A stretch of DNA of 64,000 nt from Hyphomonadaceae bacterium JAD_PAG50586_4. Its GTDB lineage: Bacteria; Pseudomonadota; Alphaproteobacteria; Caulobacterales; Aquidulcibacteraceae. The DNA lies in assembly GCA_023242925.1 (NCBI GenBank), contig CP096134.1, positions 992,001 through 1,056,000 on the forward strand, given 5' to 3'. The notes beneath the pieces were generated by a model. The model ran no database searches. It had not been told where the DNA came from and worked only from the letters and a program-made list of their open reading frames with translations. This document shows, one piece after another, positions 25,799 through 35,317 of the stretch; position 1 is the stretch's first letter; each line of letters opens with the position of its first letter. A program made the translations under genes and the position numbers.

Positions 25799-26716
25799 AT
25801 GACCCAAGTATTCGAGCGCATTGCCGTCATTGGCGTTGGCCTCATCGGCGCATCGGTCGCCCGCGGCGCGGCGGAATTTGGCGCGGCCGGTTCGGTGGCG
25901 CTCTACGATGCAAGCGAAGCGGCGCGAGCGCGACTGCGCGAATTGAAGATTGGCGATGTGTTCGACGATGCGCAAAGCGCTGTTGCGAACGCCGATCTTT
26001 TAGTGCTGGCCACGCCCGTGGGCGCGATGGGTTACGCGCTTGAAGCCGCCGCGCCTGGGCTGAAGCCCGGCGTGATCGTGACGGACGTGGGTTCGGTGAA
26101 GGGCGCGGTGATTTCGGCGACCGGCGCATGCGTGCCGGCGCACGCTTTCCATGTGCCGGGTCACCCGATCGCGGGTACCGAGCATTCCGGGCCGGACGCG
26201 GGCTTTTCCACGTTGTTCAAAGGCCGTTGGCATATTCTGACGCCGCTGGAGGATGCGCGGCCCGCGTACGCGCAGGCTGTCGATAAGCTTGAAGCGTTCT
26301 GGCGTGCGTTGGGCGCGAATGTTGAGCGCATGGATGCGGCGCGGCACGACGTGGTGCTCGCCGTCGTCAGCCATCTGCCGCACTTGATCGCGTTTAACAT
26401 CGTGGCGATGGCCGAAGATCTGGAGAGCGTCACCGAAAGCGAAGTGGTGAAATATTCCGCTTCGGGTTTTCGCGATTTCACGCGAATCGCGGCGTCCGAT
26501 CCGACGATGTGGCGCGATGTATTCTTGAACAATCGCGAAGCCGTGCTCGAAGTGCTTGGGCGTTTCTCGGAAGATCTGGCGGGGCTGCAACGCGCGATCC
26601 GCTGGGGCGACGGCAAGACGCTGTACGAATTGTTCGACCGTGCGCGTCGCATGCGTCGCGAAGTTATCGACGCCGGCCAAGACACGGCCGCGCCGAACTG
26701 GGGTCGCGAAAACTAA
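25799..26716 (+). CDS. tyrA: Prephenate/arogenate dehydrogenase
   Basis: Oxidatively decarboxylates prephenate (or arogenate) toward tyrosine, using the product of the upstream chorismate mutase. 305 residues from ATG 25799, two bases after the upstream stop. Rossmann motif IAVIGVGLIGASVARG (about 7-22), LLVLATPVGAM, VTDVGSVKG, and the catalytic region HPIAGTEHSGPDAG are all present, followed by ARHDVVLAVVSHLPHLIAF and the helical dimerisation part. Cotranscription with the mutase is very likely. Confidence 0.95.
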   Translation: MTQVFERIAVIGVGLIGASVARGAAEFGAAGSVALYDASEAARARLRELKIGDVFDDAQSAVANADLLVLATPVGAMGYALEAAAPGLKPGVIVTDVGSVKGAVISATGACVPAHAFHVPGHPIAGTEHSGPDAGFSTLFKGRWHILTPLEDARPAYAQAVDKLEAFWRALGANVERMDAARHDVVLAVVSHLPHLIAFNIVAMAEDLESVTESEVVKYSASGFRDFTRIAASDPTMWRDVFLNNREAVLEVLGRFSEDLAGLQRAIRWGDGKTLYELFDRARRMRREVIDAGQDTAAPNWGREN

Positions 26717-27716
26717 TAGACCGGCGGCAATTCGCGGACGCTGAGGCCTTCGAGGCGCAGCACGCCGTTTTGCGCTTCCACATCGAGATCGATGTCGTCG
26801 CCGCTGATGGCGAAGGCGGCGGCGAGCAGGCCCAGCGCACGGCGCGCGTCTTCGCTGGTGTCGGGCGCCTGTGCGAGCGCGGTGAAGATCGGCGCTGGCT
26901 CTTCGATCGGCAGTTCTAAATCGCCGGTGAGGCGGCGCTCGGCGTCGAGACCGCCGAAACCTGTGCCTGTGGCTTGCAACGGGCCCCAGTTCAACGCGAG
27001 CGCTTCGAAGCGCAAACGTCCGCCTGCTTGGCGCCACGGCCCCGTTGGATCGCCTGGGGCCGATTCCAACAGCGCGGCAGCTTGTTCGATCACGATCGCC
27101 GCGCGCAGCGCCGCGACGTCTTGGCCGAAGGCTTCAAAGCTGCGCACTGGGCGGGGCGCCAAGAGCTCTGTCGCATCGAATGACAGCTGATACTCGCCCG
27201 CCACGCGGGTATCGGGGCGCAGGTTCACGACGAGCTTGCGCGCGCTGAGCACGCCGTCTTCGCTCGGATCGTCAAGCGTCAGATTGTCGGCTTCGATCCC
27301 GGCTTGCGCGAGCGCGCCGTTGGCGGTGCGGAAGCTGGCGATCATCGTGTCCGCTGCAACATTGGTGAGGGAACCATCTTCGCGCGCGATCGCGATCGGC
27401 GCTTCAGCTTTGAATGTCAGGTGCTGCGTGTTCATCAGATTGAGATGCAGATCGACGCGTGCGGTGGTGGCGCGCCAGCCCCGCGCGCGGGCGCGTAGGC
27501 GATGTCATTCAATTGCAGGCGCAGGATCGCGGGGAAGCCGTGACGCGTGATGGCGCCGATGCTGGCGGTTGCGCCTTGTGCTTGTTGTTCGGCGATGGCG
27601 TCGTTCAAGCGGCGCTCTGCTTGACCTGCGACGGTGTTCCAATAAAGCGTCCAGCCGATCGCGAGCAGTACGGCGACCGCCCAAGGAATGGCGAGCCAGA
27701 GATATTTGCTTTTCAT
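26713..27716 (-). CDS. DUF2125-like envelope protein; apparent frameshift
   Basis: The N-terminal frame (from ATG 27716) has one hydrophobic segment (YLWLAIPWAVAVLLAIGWTLY) and the start of a beta-rich domain (GFPAILRLQLNDIAYAP). The frame then shifts; the remaining 240 residues, to the stop at 26713, have alternating beta-strand sequence (LTFKAEAPIAIA, ISGDDIDLDVEAQNGVLRL). One added base in the C-run 27479-27482 joins them as a protein of about 334 residues. The pattern of membrane anchor plus amphipathic beta repeats fits DUF2125. It overlaps plsC by ATGA, suggesting an envelope-lipid context. Confidence 0.72.
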
Positions 27717-28453
27717 GCCGCCTCTGCTGGCGCCGCTTTGCGCCGCTTTTCTGGCGGCAACATCGCTTGGCTCTCGCTTTCGATGCGCTCTTCAAGCTCT
27801 CGCATGAATTCCTCGCGCGGCAGACCCGGTGGGATCGGCGGCAACACTCTGAAGGTGACGTGCCCCGGGCTGCGCATGATGCCCTTTGGCTTCCAAACCA
27901 GGCCCGTGTTGCAGGCGACAGGCGTCACCGGAATGGCGAGGTCTTTGTACATCGCGGCGATGCCCGGCTTGTAATCGGGCGGCGCATCGACCTCTTGTCG
28001 CGTGCCTTCCGGGAAGATCAGCACTTGGCCGCCCTTGGCGACAGCGGCACGCGCGCCGCGAACGATGCTTTTCAGCGCCTTCGCGTAACCGCCGCGATCG
28101 ACGGCGATCTGGTTCTTCTTCAAATACGCGCCCATCACCGGCGTGTCGCCAAGCTCGGCTTTGTAGACATAGACAGGGCGCGACAAGAACAGCGCCGGCG
28201 CCACGGTGTCGAGCATGGATTGGTGTTTCATTGCGATCAGCGCGCCGCCTTCGGGCACGTGCTCAAGGCCTTCAAACGAAACGCGTGCGCCGACGATCCA
28301 GCGCAGGCCCCAGACGGTTGCACCGCCCCAAGCGCGTAGCGCCGTCCAGACATGGCGCTCGTCCATCAGCACGAAGGGCCACAGCGTCAAACCAACCACG
28401 GCCATCGAAGCGTAAAGCCAGATAGCGAAGATGACGGAACGGAGAAGTCTCAT
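27713..28453 (-). CDS. plsC: 1-acyl-sn-glycerol-3-phosphate acyltransferase
   Basis: 246 residues; makes phosphatidate from lysophosphatidate in membrane lipid synthesis. The HX4D motif is HQSMLD (His76, Asp81), preceded by ALIAMK; block III FPEGTRQ lies near 147-153, and the IPVTPVACNTG block follows. Two hydrophobic stretches at the N-terminus anchor it to the inner membrane. ATGA overlaps link it to ydcF upstream and DUF2125 downstream. Confidence 0.94.
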   Translation of the reverse strand: MRLLRSVIFAIWLYASMAVVGLTLWPFVLMDERHVWTALRAWGGATVWGLRWIVGARVSFEGLEHVPEGGALIAMKHQSMLDTVAPALFLSRPVYVYKAELGDTPVMGAYLKKNQIAVDRGGYAKALKSIVRGARAAVAKGGQVLIFPEGTRQEVDAPPDYKPGIAAMYKDLAIPVTPVACNTGLVWKPKGIMRSPGHVTFRVLPPIPPGLPREEFMRELEERIESESQAMLPPEKRRKAAPAEAA

Positions 28454-29067
28454 GCGGGTGCGTCGGCCTTTGTCTCTTCCGCGGGCGTGCCCAGGCTGAT
28501 CAACGCCTCACGGCCGCGAATGACAAGATATTTCACGTACTCGGAAGCCAGCCGGCTGGCCGTGGGCCAGTCGCTGCGCCAGAGCGCGGGGTCAGTGAAA
28601 CGGGTGCGGACTGGGTAGGCGTAAATCTCCGCCTCCGGCATCGCCAGCGTAAGCTCCGCGTAGGAGCGTGGCATGTGATAATCATCGGTGACGAGGATGA
28701 GTTGGGTGTAGCGATGTTGGCGCGCCCAGGACGCGGTCTCTGACGCATTGCCCAAGGTATCTTCCGCGCGCCGGCCAAGATCGATGCAGCATTCGCCAAG
28801 CGCGGGGTCGACGTTCAGAACGGCGTAGAGCTCTTCATCGGTGACGATGCGATTGACGCCGGAGATCAAAAGCCGCTGGCCTTTTTGCTCTTCGAGCAAA
28901 CGCACGCCGGTTGAGAGGCGCTCTAGCGATCCGCCCGTGAGCGCGACAATGGCCTGCGCTTGGGGCGGCTCAGGCGCTTCGGTGCGCACGCGCGTCGCAA
29001 AGCTCCAGAAACCGCCAAGGAACGCGACGACGCCGAGTAGCGCCGCCCACAGCAATATTGAACGCAT
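28450..29067 (-). CDS. YdcF/ElyC family (DUF218) protein
   Basis: 205 residues with one N-terminal membrane segment (ILLWAALLGVVAFLGGFW). The DUF218 domain shows AIVALTGG (39-46), RLLISGV, RAEDTLGNASETASW and LILVTDDYHMPRSYAEL. ElyC-like members influence peptidoglycan or polyprenyl-carrier metabolism in E. coli; here it lies in an ftsE-ftsX-ydcF-plsC operon, which suits an envelope role. It overlaps ftsX by one base. Confidence 0.9.
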   Translation of the reverse strand: MRSILLWAALLGVVAFLGGFWSFATRVRTEAPEPPQAQAIVALTGGSLERLSTGVRLLEEQKGQRLLISGVNRIVTDEELYAVLNVDPALGECCIDLGRRAEDTLGNASETASWARQHRYTQLILVTDDYHMPRSYAELTLAMPEAEIYAYPVRTRFTDPALWRSDWPTASRLASEYVKYLVIRGREALISLGTPAEETKADAPA

Positions 29068-29927
29068 TAGCCCAGCCTCGCGGCCTGCCGATGGATCGAG
29101 GCCGCAGCCGCACGCGCCCCGGCGCCAGCGGCGATGGCGACGCCGATGGGCGCTGCGGCGATGGGTAGGAGATCGATCGGCAGAATCATGTCGCGCAGAG
29201 TTTCAAGCTGCGCGCCAGGAATGGCCAGCATCAACACGACGAGCGCCGTGATTCCGGCCAGGATGGCGCCAACAAGTCCAGCGACAAGCCCGGTCATGGC
29301 GGCTTCGTCGGCAATCCGGCCCGCGGTTTCGCTTTGGGTCGCGCCCAGGTCGCACATCACGGTGACCATTTCCCGCCGCCGCGCGGCCAGCCCGCGCGCC
29401 GCCAGCCAGACGATCACCGCCATCAGCGCCGCGAACGCCGCCGCGCCCCAGAGCGCGATCTGGCGGACGACGCCAGCCAGACCGCCGCCCGAACCAGTGT
29501 CAGGCGCGCCAACGACTTCGGCTGTGACCCCGCCCTGGGCGAGGGCGGCGACGATGTCGCCATTGACGTCCGCTTGCGCTTCGGCCGGGGCCAACTCGAT
29601 CTCGAACAGGCGCAGCGGCGGCAGGTCGCCGGCCGCCACGTCCGAACCGCCCCATTGCTGCAGCAACGCGGCGGCGCGGCCGGCCGTCATGGGCGCGGCG
29701 CTGGTCACATGCGGGGCGGTGTTGAGCGCGGTTTGGGCCGCATTGATGGCGTCTTGGCCTTCCGGCGCGATGACCCGGACGATGGCGTAATTGGTGCGCT
29801 GCTGCTCGTAGCTGACGGCGATGCGGTCGGCTGCGCGTGCGCCCAGCGCTACGGCCACGGCCGCGAACGCGGCGAACACGAGCGTCCAGAACAACGCCCG
29901 CTCAACCCCCGGCAACGCCCGCCTCAT
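29067..29927 (-). CDS. ftsX: Cell division protein FtsX
   Basis: 286 residues, the usual size. Four hydrophobic segments: one near 12-30, a periplasmic loop of about 130 residues, then three near 160-180, 205-230 and 245-265 (FtsX/MacB-type permease). With FtsE it forms the complex that activates peptidoglycan hydrolases during division. ATGA overlap with ftsE upstream. Low sequence conservation is normal for FtsX; identity rests on topology and the ftsE neighbour. Confidence 0.88.
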   Translation of the reverse strand: MRRALPGVERALFWTLVFAAFAAVAVALGARAADRIAVSYEQQRTNYAIVRVIAPEGQDAINAAQTALNTAPHVTSAAPMTAGRAAALLQQWGGSDVAAGDLPPLRLFEIELAPAEAQADVNGDIVAALAQGGVTAEVVGAPDTGSGGGLAGVVRQIALWGAAAFAALMAVIVWLAARGLAARRREMVTVMCDLGATQSETAGRIADEAAMTGLVAGLVGAILAGITALVVLMLAIPGAQLETLRDMILPIDLLPIAAAPIGVAIAAGAGARAAAASIHRQAARLG

Positions 29928-30661
29928 TCATAGTCCTCCCCATCGCCGGCCGTTTCATAGCCGATGCGGGAGAGGTGGCCGCGATCCATGCGCCAGCGCA
30001 GGATCGGGCCGACGTCCGCCAAGCTTTCGTCCTGGCTCGTGATCACAATTGCAGCGCCGACACGCCGCATCTCCGTTAACAAACGCACGACGCGCCGCCC
30101 GTCCGCGGGCGACATGCCAGCCGTTGGATCGTCGGCCAGGATGAGCGTGGGCTTTGCGGCAAGCGCGCGAGCTATGGCGACGCGGCGTCGTTCCGCATTC
30201 GAAAGTTTTTCTATCGTGAGGTCTGCAGCGTCGCCGAGGCCGACGAAATCCACAAGTTCTTGCACGTCATGGTCATAGTCGCGGGGCTTTTGACCGAGCA
30301 AGCGCAGCGGCATGGCGATGTTGTCGAACGCGCTCCAATGCTCAACGAACACCGGGTTTTCAGCTACATAGCCGATGCGCTTCTTCAAATTCGCTTTGGC
30401 CCGCGCGCTGGCGCGGGCGATGTCGACGCCCAACATTACAGCGCGTCCAGAGCGCGGCTCCAACGCTAGCCGCAAGAGGTGGGTGAACGTAGTCTTGCCT
30501 GCGGCGGCGGGGCCCGTGACGAGCGAGACTTCGCCGGCGCGTGCTTCGAATTCGATGCCGGCCAGAACGGTCGCGGCGCCGTAGCCGGCGTCAACGCCGG
30601 CGAAACGCACGACGGCGCCACGCTCGTAGAGGTCTATGTCCACGGGGTTAGTGCGAACCAT
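29924..30661 (-). CDS. ftsE: FtsE-type ABC ATPase with unusual catalytic motifs
   Basis: 245 residues. The Walker A loop GPAAAGKTT (50-58) is intact. Other motifs deviate: the Q-loop position reads VAEN (about 99-102) instead of FQD; the signature is LSNAERRR (153-160) instead of LSGGEQQR; Walker B LILADDP has Asp178 where the catalytic Glu normally stands; and the H-loop reads ITSQDES with Gln210 instead of His. The open frame, length and operon with ftsX all argue for a genuine, expressed FtsE whose ATP hydrolysis may be slow or absent. The N-terminal 18 residues are an extension beyond typical FtsE. Confidence 0.85.
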   Translation of the reverse strand: MVRTNPVDIDLYERGAVVRFAGVDAGYGAATVLAGIEFEARAGEVSLVTGPAAAGKTTFTHLLRLALEPRSGRAVMLGVDIARASARAKANLKKRIGYVAENPVFVEHWSAFDNIAMPLRLLGQKPRDYDHDVQELVDFVGLGDAADLTIEKLSNAERRRVAIARALAAKPTLILADDPTAGMSPADGRRVVRLLTEMRRVGAAIVITSQDESLADVGPILRWRMDRGHLSRIGYETAGDGEDYE

Positions 30662-30729
30662 GACTAGACAAATTTATTAGAATCAAGGCACCAAAATCAG
30701 TCACTGGGGCAGCTGAACGTATCGTTACC

Positions 30730-31623
30730 ATGATCCTTACCTGCACGTCTTGCTCGACGCGTTATTACGCTGACGACGCCGCAATCGGAGCCTCTGGGCG
30801 AACGGTGCGGTGCGCGGCATGCGGATTCTCCTGGTTTGCCGAACCGCAGCTCGAGCTGCGTATGGCCGCTGAGCCTATGGCGGAGGCTGTCCGGGCCGAA
30901 GCCCCAGCCAATGAACCACTGACACGCGAACGTGTCGAAAGATTGCGCCGCGCCGCCGAGCAGCCGGGGCCGGCCCCGTCGGCCGCCGCGAAATTCCGCG
31001 CCCAGCAGGCCGATCGCATGCGCAAAGAGCGCGCCCGCGCCGCCGCCGTCGTGTGGACCGCCACGGGCGCCGCTTTGGCCGCTTCCGCCACCGGCATGGT
31101 CGCCTTCCGTCAGGACGTTGCTGAGATTTGGCCGCGTTCGGCCAGCGCCTTCGCAGCACTTGGTCTCGACGTGAACGTCTATGGCCTTGAATTCTACGAC
31201 CTCTCCGTTGAGCGCGCTTTCGACGGCCCGACGCCGATCCTGTTGGTCTCCGGCGAAGTCCGCAACATTGGCCGCGACGACAAGCTCGTCCCGCCCGTGC
31301 GCGTCTCGCTGCGCGACACGCGTTCGCAGGAAATCTTCGAGCTCGTGAACACGGTCACTGATCAGCCGCTGACGGCCGGTGAATCGATCCCGTTCCAAAT
31401 TCGGGTCGAGAACCCGCCGGCTGACGCCGTCGATCTTGAGACGACGTTTGCGAGCTTCTCGGAAATGTCGGTCGCCGATAGCTTACCGCGCGTGTCGCCT
31501 GAAGTTGCGCCTGCGGTGGAGCACGGCGAAGAGCCGCTGACGCTTGACCAGCCGGTCGATGCGCATCCGGCCACGACCAGCGCGCTTGAGCCGATCGCGG
31601 GCCTGCGCTTCACGAATGGCTGA
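30730..31623 (+). CDS. MJ0042-type zinc-ribbon membrane protein
   Basis: 297 residues. The N-terminus is a classic MJ0042 zinc ribbon with CTSC (Cys5, Cys8) and CAAC (Cys28, Cys31). An Arg/Ala-rich stretch follows, then one membrane segment (about residues 103-120, AAAVVWTATGAALAASATGM). The C-terminal half contains LLVSGEVRNIGRDDKLVPP, a DUF3426-like beta domain. Its position divergent from ftsEX is common in alphaproteobacteria. Function is unknown; a membrane-associated regulator is possible. Its 3' end overlaps the next gene by 8 bases. Confidence 0.85.
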   Translation: MILTCTSCSTRYYADDAAIGASGRTVRCAACGFSWFAEPQLELRMAAEPMAEAVRAEAPANEPLTRERVERLRRAAEQPGPAPSAAAKFRAQQADRMRKERARAAAVVWTATGAALAASATGMVAFRQDVAEIWPRSASAFAALGLDVNVYGLEFYDLSVERAFDGPTPILLVSGEVRNIGRDDKLVPPVRVSLRDTRSQEIFELVNTVTDQPLTAGESIPFQIRVENPPADAVDLETTFASFSEMSVADSLPRVSPEVAPAVEHGEEPLTLDQPVDAHPATTSALEPIAGLRFTNG

Positions 31624-32133
31624 CGCGCGATTGCGCGTTTTGCTTGATGAAGCGGGCATTGCGGCGCGCGTCGAACTTCTTGCCGACAAGCTCAGCGAAG
31701 TCGATGACGGCTGGACCGTCGTCGCTTTGCTGCAAGGCGCGATCCCGTTCGCGGCGGATTTGATGCGCGCGATCGAGAAGCGCGGCAAACACCCGATCTA
31801 TGATTCACTTTGGCTTGAGAGCTATCGCGATGAACGCGAGAGCTCGGGCAAGGTCGTCGTGCGCGCGGACATTTCCCGCTCGGTTGAGGGCCGCCCGGCG
31901 CTCATCGTCGATGACGTGTTCGATAGTGGCCGCACAATTGCTTATGCGCGCGCGCACCTGATGGCGAAGGGCGCAACGCGCACGCTTGCATGCGCGTTCG
32001 TGCGCAAGCCGTTGGCGATGGGGAGCCGATCGATGCGATCGGCTGGGACGCGCCAGGCGATTTCCTGGTCGGCTACGGCATGGACGATGCAGGCCGCTAT
32101 CGCGGCCTGCCGTTTATTGCGGCGATCGATTAA
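31616..32133 (+). CDS. hpt: Hypoxanthine-type phosphoribosyltransferase; apparent frameshift near C-terminus
   Basis: Purine salvage enzyme that adds hypoxanthine or guanine to PRPP. About 172 residues after correction. The PRPP-binding motif is PALIVDDVFDSGRTIAYA (near 100-117), and LLQGAIPFAADLMRAI corresponds to the N-terminal loop region. After FVRKPLA the open frame changes; adding one G to the run 32020-32023 restores GEPIDAIGWDAPGDFLVGYG, the family's base-binding Trp/Asp hood region, and a stop at 32131-32133. The ATG overlaps the zinc-ribbon gene. Confidence 0.85.
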
Positions 32134-32654
32134 GGCCGGCGCGCGAAGCTCAGATTGAGCCGGCCGTTCGCGCCATCGGGTAGGCGCACCTCAAGTGAGT
32201 CCGGCGTTGCGCTGAATTCCGCGGCGACGGCGCCGACGCGACCGCACGTGTAGGTGATGCTCGTGCTCGGCGTTTCGGTGAAATCCGCCGTCCAGCGATC
32301 GATCGCGCCGTCCGGTGCTGCGCCCGCCCAATTGAACGTGACGCCGCCGCTTGGGGCTTCGCTCACTTCGAGTGCGACGGCGCGTGTGTTGGTCCAGCCC
32401 GTCGCTGAGCCGATGCGCACCGCTTGCGTCAGATCGTAGGTGCCCGGCGCGATGCGGCCGCCGCGCAGATCCGAGGCGGCTGCGGCGACAGCGAGTTCCT
32501 CTTCGACGCCAACTTGGCGCGAAAGATTGGGCTCGACGCTGTTGCACGCAATCTCTGTTGGCGCTGGCGCTGGTGTGTCTTGTTGCGGCGCTTGCGCGGG
32601 CGGCGAGCAGGCGACGAGCGCGGCCAGGGCGACCGTTGCGAAAAGCGTGCGCAT
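32130..32654 (-). CDS. Lipoprotein of unknown function
   Basis: 174 residues. LAALVACSPP gives a lipobox at Cys16, followed by a Pro/Gln-rich linker. The body has two cysteines (ACNSVEP and TYTCGRVG) that could form a disulfide, and beta-strand-like repeats (GGVTFNWAG, DSLEVRLPDGANGRL). I recognise no family. It is convergent with hpt (4-base overlap of stops) and 10 bases downstream of the TIGR02302 gene, so probably in its operon. Confidence 0.7.
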   Translation of the reverse strand: MRTLFATVALAALVACSPPAQAPQQDTPAPAPTEIACNSVEPNLSRQVGVEEELAVAAAASDLRGGRIAPGTYDLTQAVRIGSATGWTNTRAVALEVSEAPSGGVTFNWAGAAPDGAIDRWTADFTETPSTSITYTCGRVGAVAAEFSATPDSLEVRLPDGANGRLNLSFARRP

Positions 32655-32664
32655 GTTTCCTCCG

Positions 32665-35232
32665 TTATGAATCGCCGAAGCGGTCGAGCAAGCGTCTTAG
32701 ATATTCGCGCTCGGCTTCAGGTCTATTGGGATCTTGGGCGCGGCGGCGGATTTCGTCGAATATTTCACGTGCGCGCACCGGATCGGCTTGGCTTGGGATT
32801 TCACCTTCGCCGTCGGTCGCGCCAGCGCCATTGACGGGGCGGTTGAGCGGATCGCGTGCGCCTTGGCCTGCTTGATCCTGGTCCCCACTGGCTTGACCGC
32901 GCTCGCGCATTTGCGAGGCCAGCGATTCAGCGCCTTCGCGCAGATTGTCGAGGGCTGCACTTTGCGCGCGCTCTGCGCCCTCAAGATCGCCGCGTCGCAG
33001 CGCTTGTTCAGCCTGACGCATCGCCTCGCCGGCGGCGTTCAGGTCATCGCTGGGCGCTGCGCCGGATTGTTCGGCCATACGTTGCGCTTCGGCGAGGCCT
33101 TGGCGGATTTCCGATTGGCGCTCCGCGAGTTCGTCGCCGCCCTGGCCGCCTTGTTGATTGGCGCCGCTGGCGCCTTGGCCTTGTTGGTGTTGGTCTTGTT
33201 GTTCTTGGCGCGTTTCGTCGCGCAGCGCGCGCTGCTCGCCCATCTGCTCGGAGAGGGCGTCCATGCTTTGCTGCATTTGTTCGTCGGATTGTTCGCCGCC
33301 CTCGCCTTGAGCTTGCTCGAGCTGCACTTCCATATTGGCGAGGATGTTGGCCAACTGTTGCAGCAGTTGATTGGCTTCTTCGTTGCGGCCTTGCTCGGAG
33401 AGACGCTGCACCTGCTCCAGCATCTGCTGGATGTCCTGGCCGCTAATGTTGGTCTGATCCTCGGTGTCTTCCATGTTGGCGCGGTCGCCATTGCGCAGCG
33501 CTTCTTGCACCAGGGCTTGCATGTAAGTGTCGGTGGCGCGGCGTAGCGCGTCCATCAGCTGGCGAATGCGTTCCTGCGGCGCGTTTTGCCCCAGCGCTTC
33601 GGCAAGTTGGCGCTGCGCCTCTTCCAGCGCCCGGCGCGCATCGGCCGCGCCGCCATATTCCGCGCGCAACGCTGTGCGCCAGAGCGTATCGGCGGCGATT
33701 TCCGTGGCGTCGATATCGCGCGCGACGTCGAGTTGGGCGCGCGCTGAGCGGAAACCCAGATAGACGGCCAGGTCGCGGAAATAGCCGTCGTGCGGCGCCA
33801 TCGTCAGCGCATCGATCAAGCGCGCGGCGCGGCGGATGCCTTCGGGCGCACGTTGGAGCGACGGGCGGCGATCGTAGTCGCGGATTTCGATGCGCTGGTT
33901 GCCGAGGATGATGTCGCCAGCGGGAACGGTGCGGCGCTCGGCGCGACGTTCCTCGGTGTAAGCGCGGCGCTCAGCCAGGATGTGGCGGCGGATTTCTATC
34001 GCGGCTTGCGCGAGCGGCTGCAGGAAGACTTTCTCGGGCAGGGTAAAACGCATCGGCGCGCTGACGCCTTCTTGGCCCAACGCATCAAATGCGACGACGC
34101 GCGCTTCGACTTCCATGCCAGCGTAGGGGTGTGCGGCGAGGTCGATCGTGGTTTCGGTTTGCGCCTCGGCCGGATCGCCGGCGGGGACTTCGAGTTCAGT
34201 GTCGATCGGATCCGCGCGGACCAGACCTTCCGGGGGATTGATCGGGCGCACACGCAGCGCCATGCGCCGCACGCCAAAATCATCGCGTGCGCGCCAGGAG
34301 ATGGAGACGTGCTCGTCCGGCAAGCTGGCGATGGGCGCCACGAAATCGGCTGTTGGTGCGGCGTCGGGCGCGGGCGCCAAGCGCCATCGTGCGCGGGTGT
34401 GGAAGCGCACGATCTTGAGCTCGCCCCCGCGCGGGATTTGCATGCGCGCTTCCCAGGCGCCGTCCGCCGCGCGTTCAAAGCGCCGGCTTACACGTTCGCC
34501 CCCGCCGCTGAACACAAGAACGGGCGCGCCGGTTGGGCCGGTGAGGCGCACGGTGACTTCAACGCTGGGCGGCGTCTCAACGCGTTCGCCGATCACTTCG
34601 CTTAGCGAGACAGGGCCGGCGTGCGTGTACTCCGCCGGCGTCGCCCAGGCTTCGATCGCCATTTCCTGATCGCCGAGCAGGGGGCCTGGATCGGGCAAGA
34701 ACGCGCGCGCCAGACGATCGGGCGCGTTCACATTCGCAATCAGCAGGGCGGCGGCCAAAGCGGCCAGCAACACAAAGCGCAGCTTGTGCGGGTCGCGTTC
34801 ATCGAGCCGCACGCGCGTTGGGCCAGCACGGGCCTTCTCAGCGCGCTCGATCGCGCGTTCGCGTTCGCGCTGCCAAAGTGCGACGGAGAAGGCGTCGTAG
34901 CGCGTGGGTTGATCGCGCAGCGCTTCGAACGATCCAGCGTCGAGGCGCGCATCTTCGGCAAGGCGTGTGCGGGCTTCTTCTTCGGTGGGTTGGCGCCAAG
35001 CGCGCTTGGCGCGCACGCCGAGCCACGCGAACACGAGCAGTGCTGCGATCGCGGTCAGGCTTTGCATCAAGAGCGGCGCCATTTCGTGGCCGCCGATCAG
35101 CGCGATGAAGGCCCAAAGGCCGATGGCGGCGATGAGGAAGAAGCCCGCGCGCAGGCCGCGTTCCAGCGCCAGCCGCCCCTTAACGCGCTGGGTTTCACGG
35201 GCGAGCTGGGCGAGGGCGTCCTGATGTCTCAT
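32665..35232 (-). CDS. TIGR02302 family (DUF4175) membrane protein
   Basis: 855 residues, the normal length for this alphaproteobacterial family. Two membrane segments at about 30-70, a third near 150-165, then a long periplasmic part. The C-terminal third is rich in Gln, Glu and Ala (for example LLQQLANILANMEVQLEQAQ near 625), with predicted long helices and coiled coil, ending in REYLRRLLDRFG. The family is conserved near lysA-argH; its function is not established. Confidence 0.9.
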   Translation of the reverse strand: MRHQDALAQLARETQRVKGRLALERGLRAGFFLIAAIGLWAFIALIGGHEMAPLLMQSLTAIAALLVFAWLGVRAKRAWRQPTEEEARTRLAEDARLDAGSFEALRDQPTRYDAFSVALWQRERERAIERAEKARAGPTRVRLDERDPHKLRFVLLAALAAALLIANVNAPDRLARAFLPDPGPLLGDQEMAIEAWATPAEYTHAGPVSLSEVIGERVETPPSVEVTVRLTGPTGAPVLVFSGGGERVSRRFERAADGAWEARMQIPRGGELKIVRFHTRARWRLAPAPDAAPTADFVAPIASLPDEHVSISWRARDDFGVRRMALRVRPINPPEGLVRADPIDTELEVPAGDPAEAQTETTIDLAAHPYAGMEVEARVVAFDALGQEGVSAPMRFTLPEKVFLQPLAQAAIEIRRHILAERRAYTEERRAERRTVPAGDIILGNQRIEIRDYDRRPSLQRAPEGIRRAARLIDALTMAPHDGYFRDLAVYLGFRSARAQLDVARDIDATEIAADTLWRTALRAEYGGAADARRALEEAQRQLAEALGQNAPQERIRQLMDALRRATDTYMQALVQEALRNGDRANMEDTEDQTNISGQDIQQMLEQVQRLSEQGRNEEANQLLQQLANILANMEVQLEQAQGEGGEQSDEQMQQSMDALSEQMGEQRALRDETRQEQQDQHQQGQGASGANQQGGQGGDELAERQSEIRQGLAEAQRMAEQSGAAPSDDLNAAGEAMRQAEQALRRGDLEGAERAQSAALDNLREGAESLASQMRERGQASGDQDQAGQGARDPLNRPVNGAGATDGEGEIPSQADPVRAREIFDEIRRRAQDPNRPEAEREYLRRLLDRFGDS

Positions 35233-35317
35233 GCCGGCGCCCCGAGCCTAACAGTCGCCGTCTGGCCAAACCATGACCAAACCCCTGTGAGGCGCCGTGG
35301 CCGCCGCTGAAAAAGGC

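Noticed and set aside
32686..33450. Long hydrophobic plus-strand open frame (Leu/Ala/Val-rich) opposite the TIGR02302 gene
   Set aside because: It is the antisense of the Gln/Glu/Ala-rich coiled-coil region, which naturally reads as Leu/Ala-rich; no start signal or homology.
32690..33480. Repeat or CRISPR-like array suggested by recurring TTGTTGTTG/GTTGGCG words
   Set aside because: They are codon repeats of a Gln-rich coding region, without regular repeat-spacer structure.
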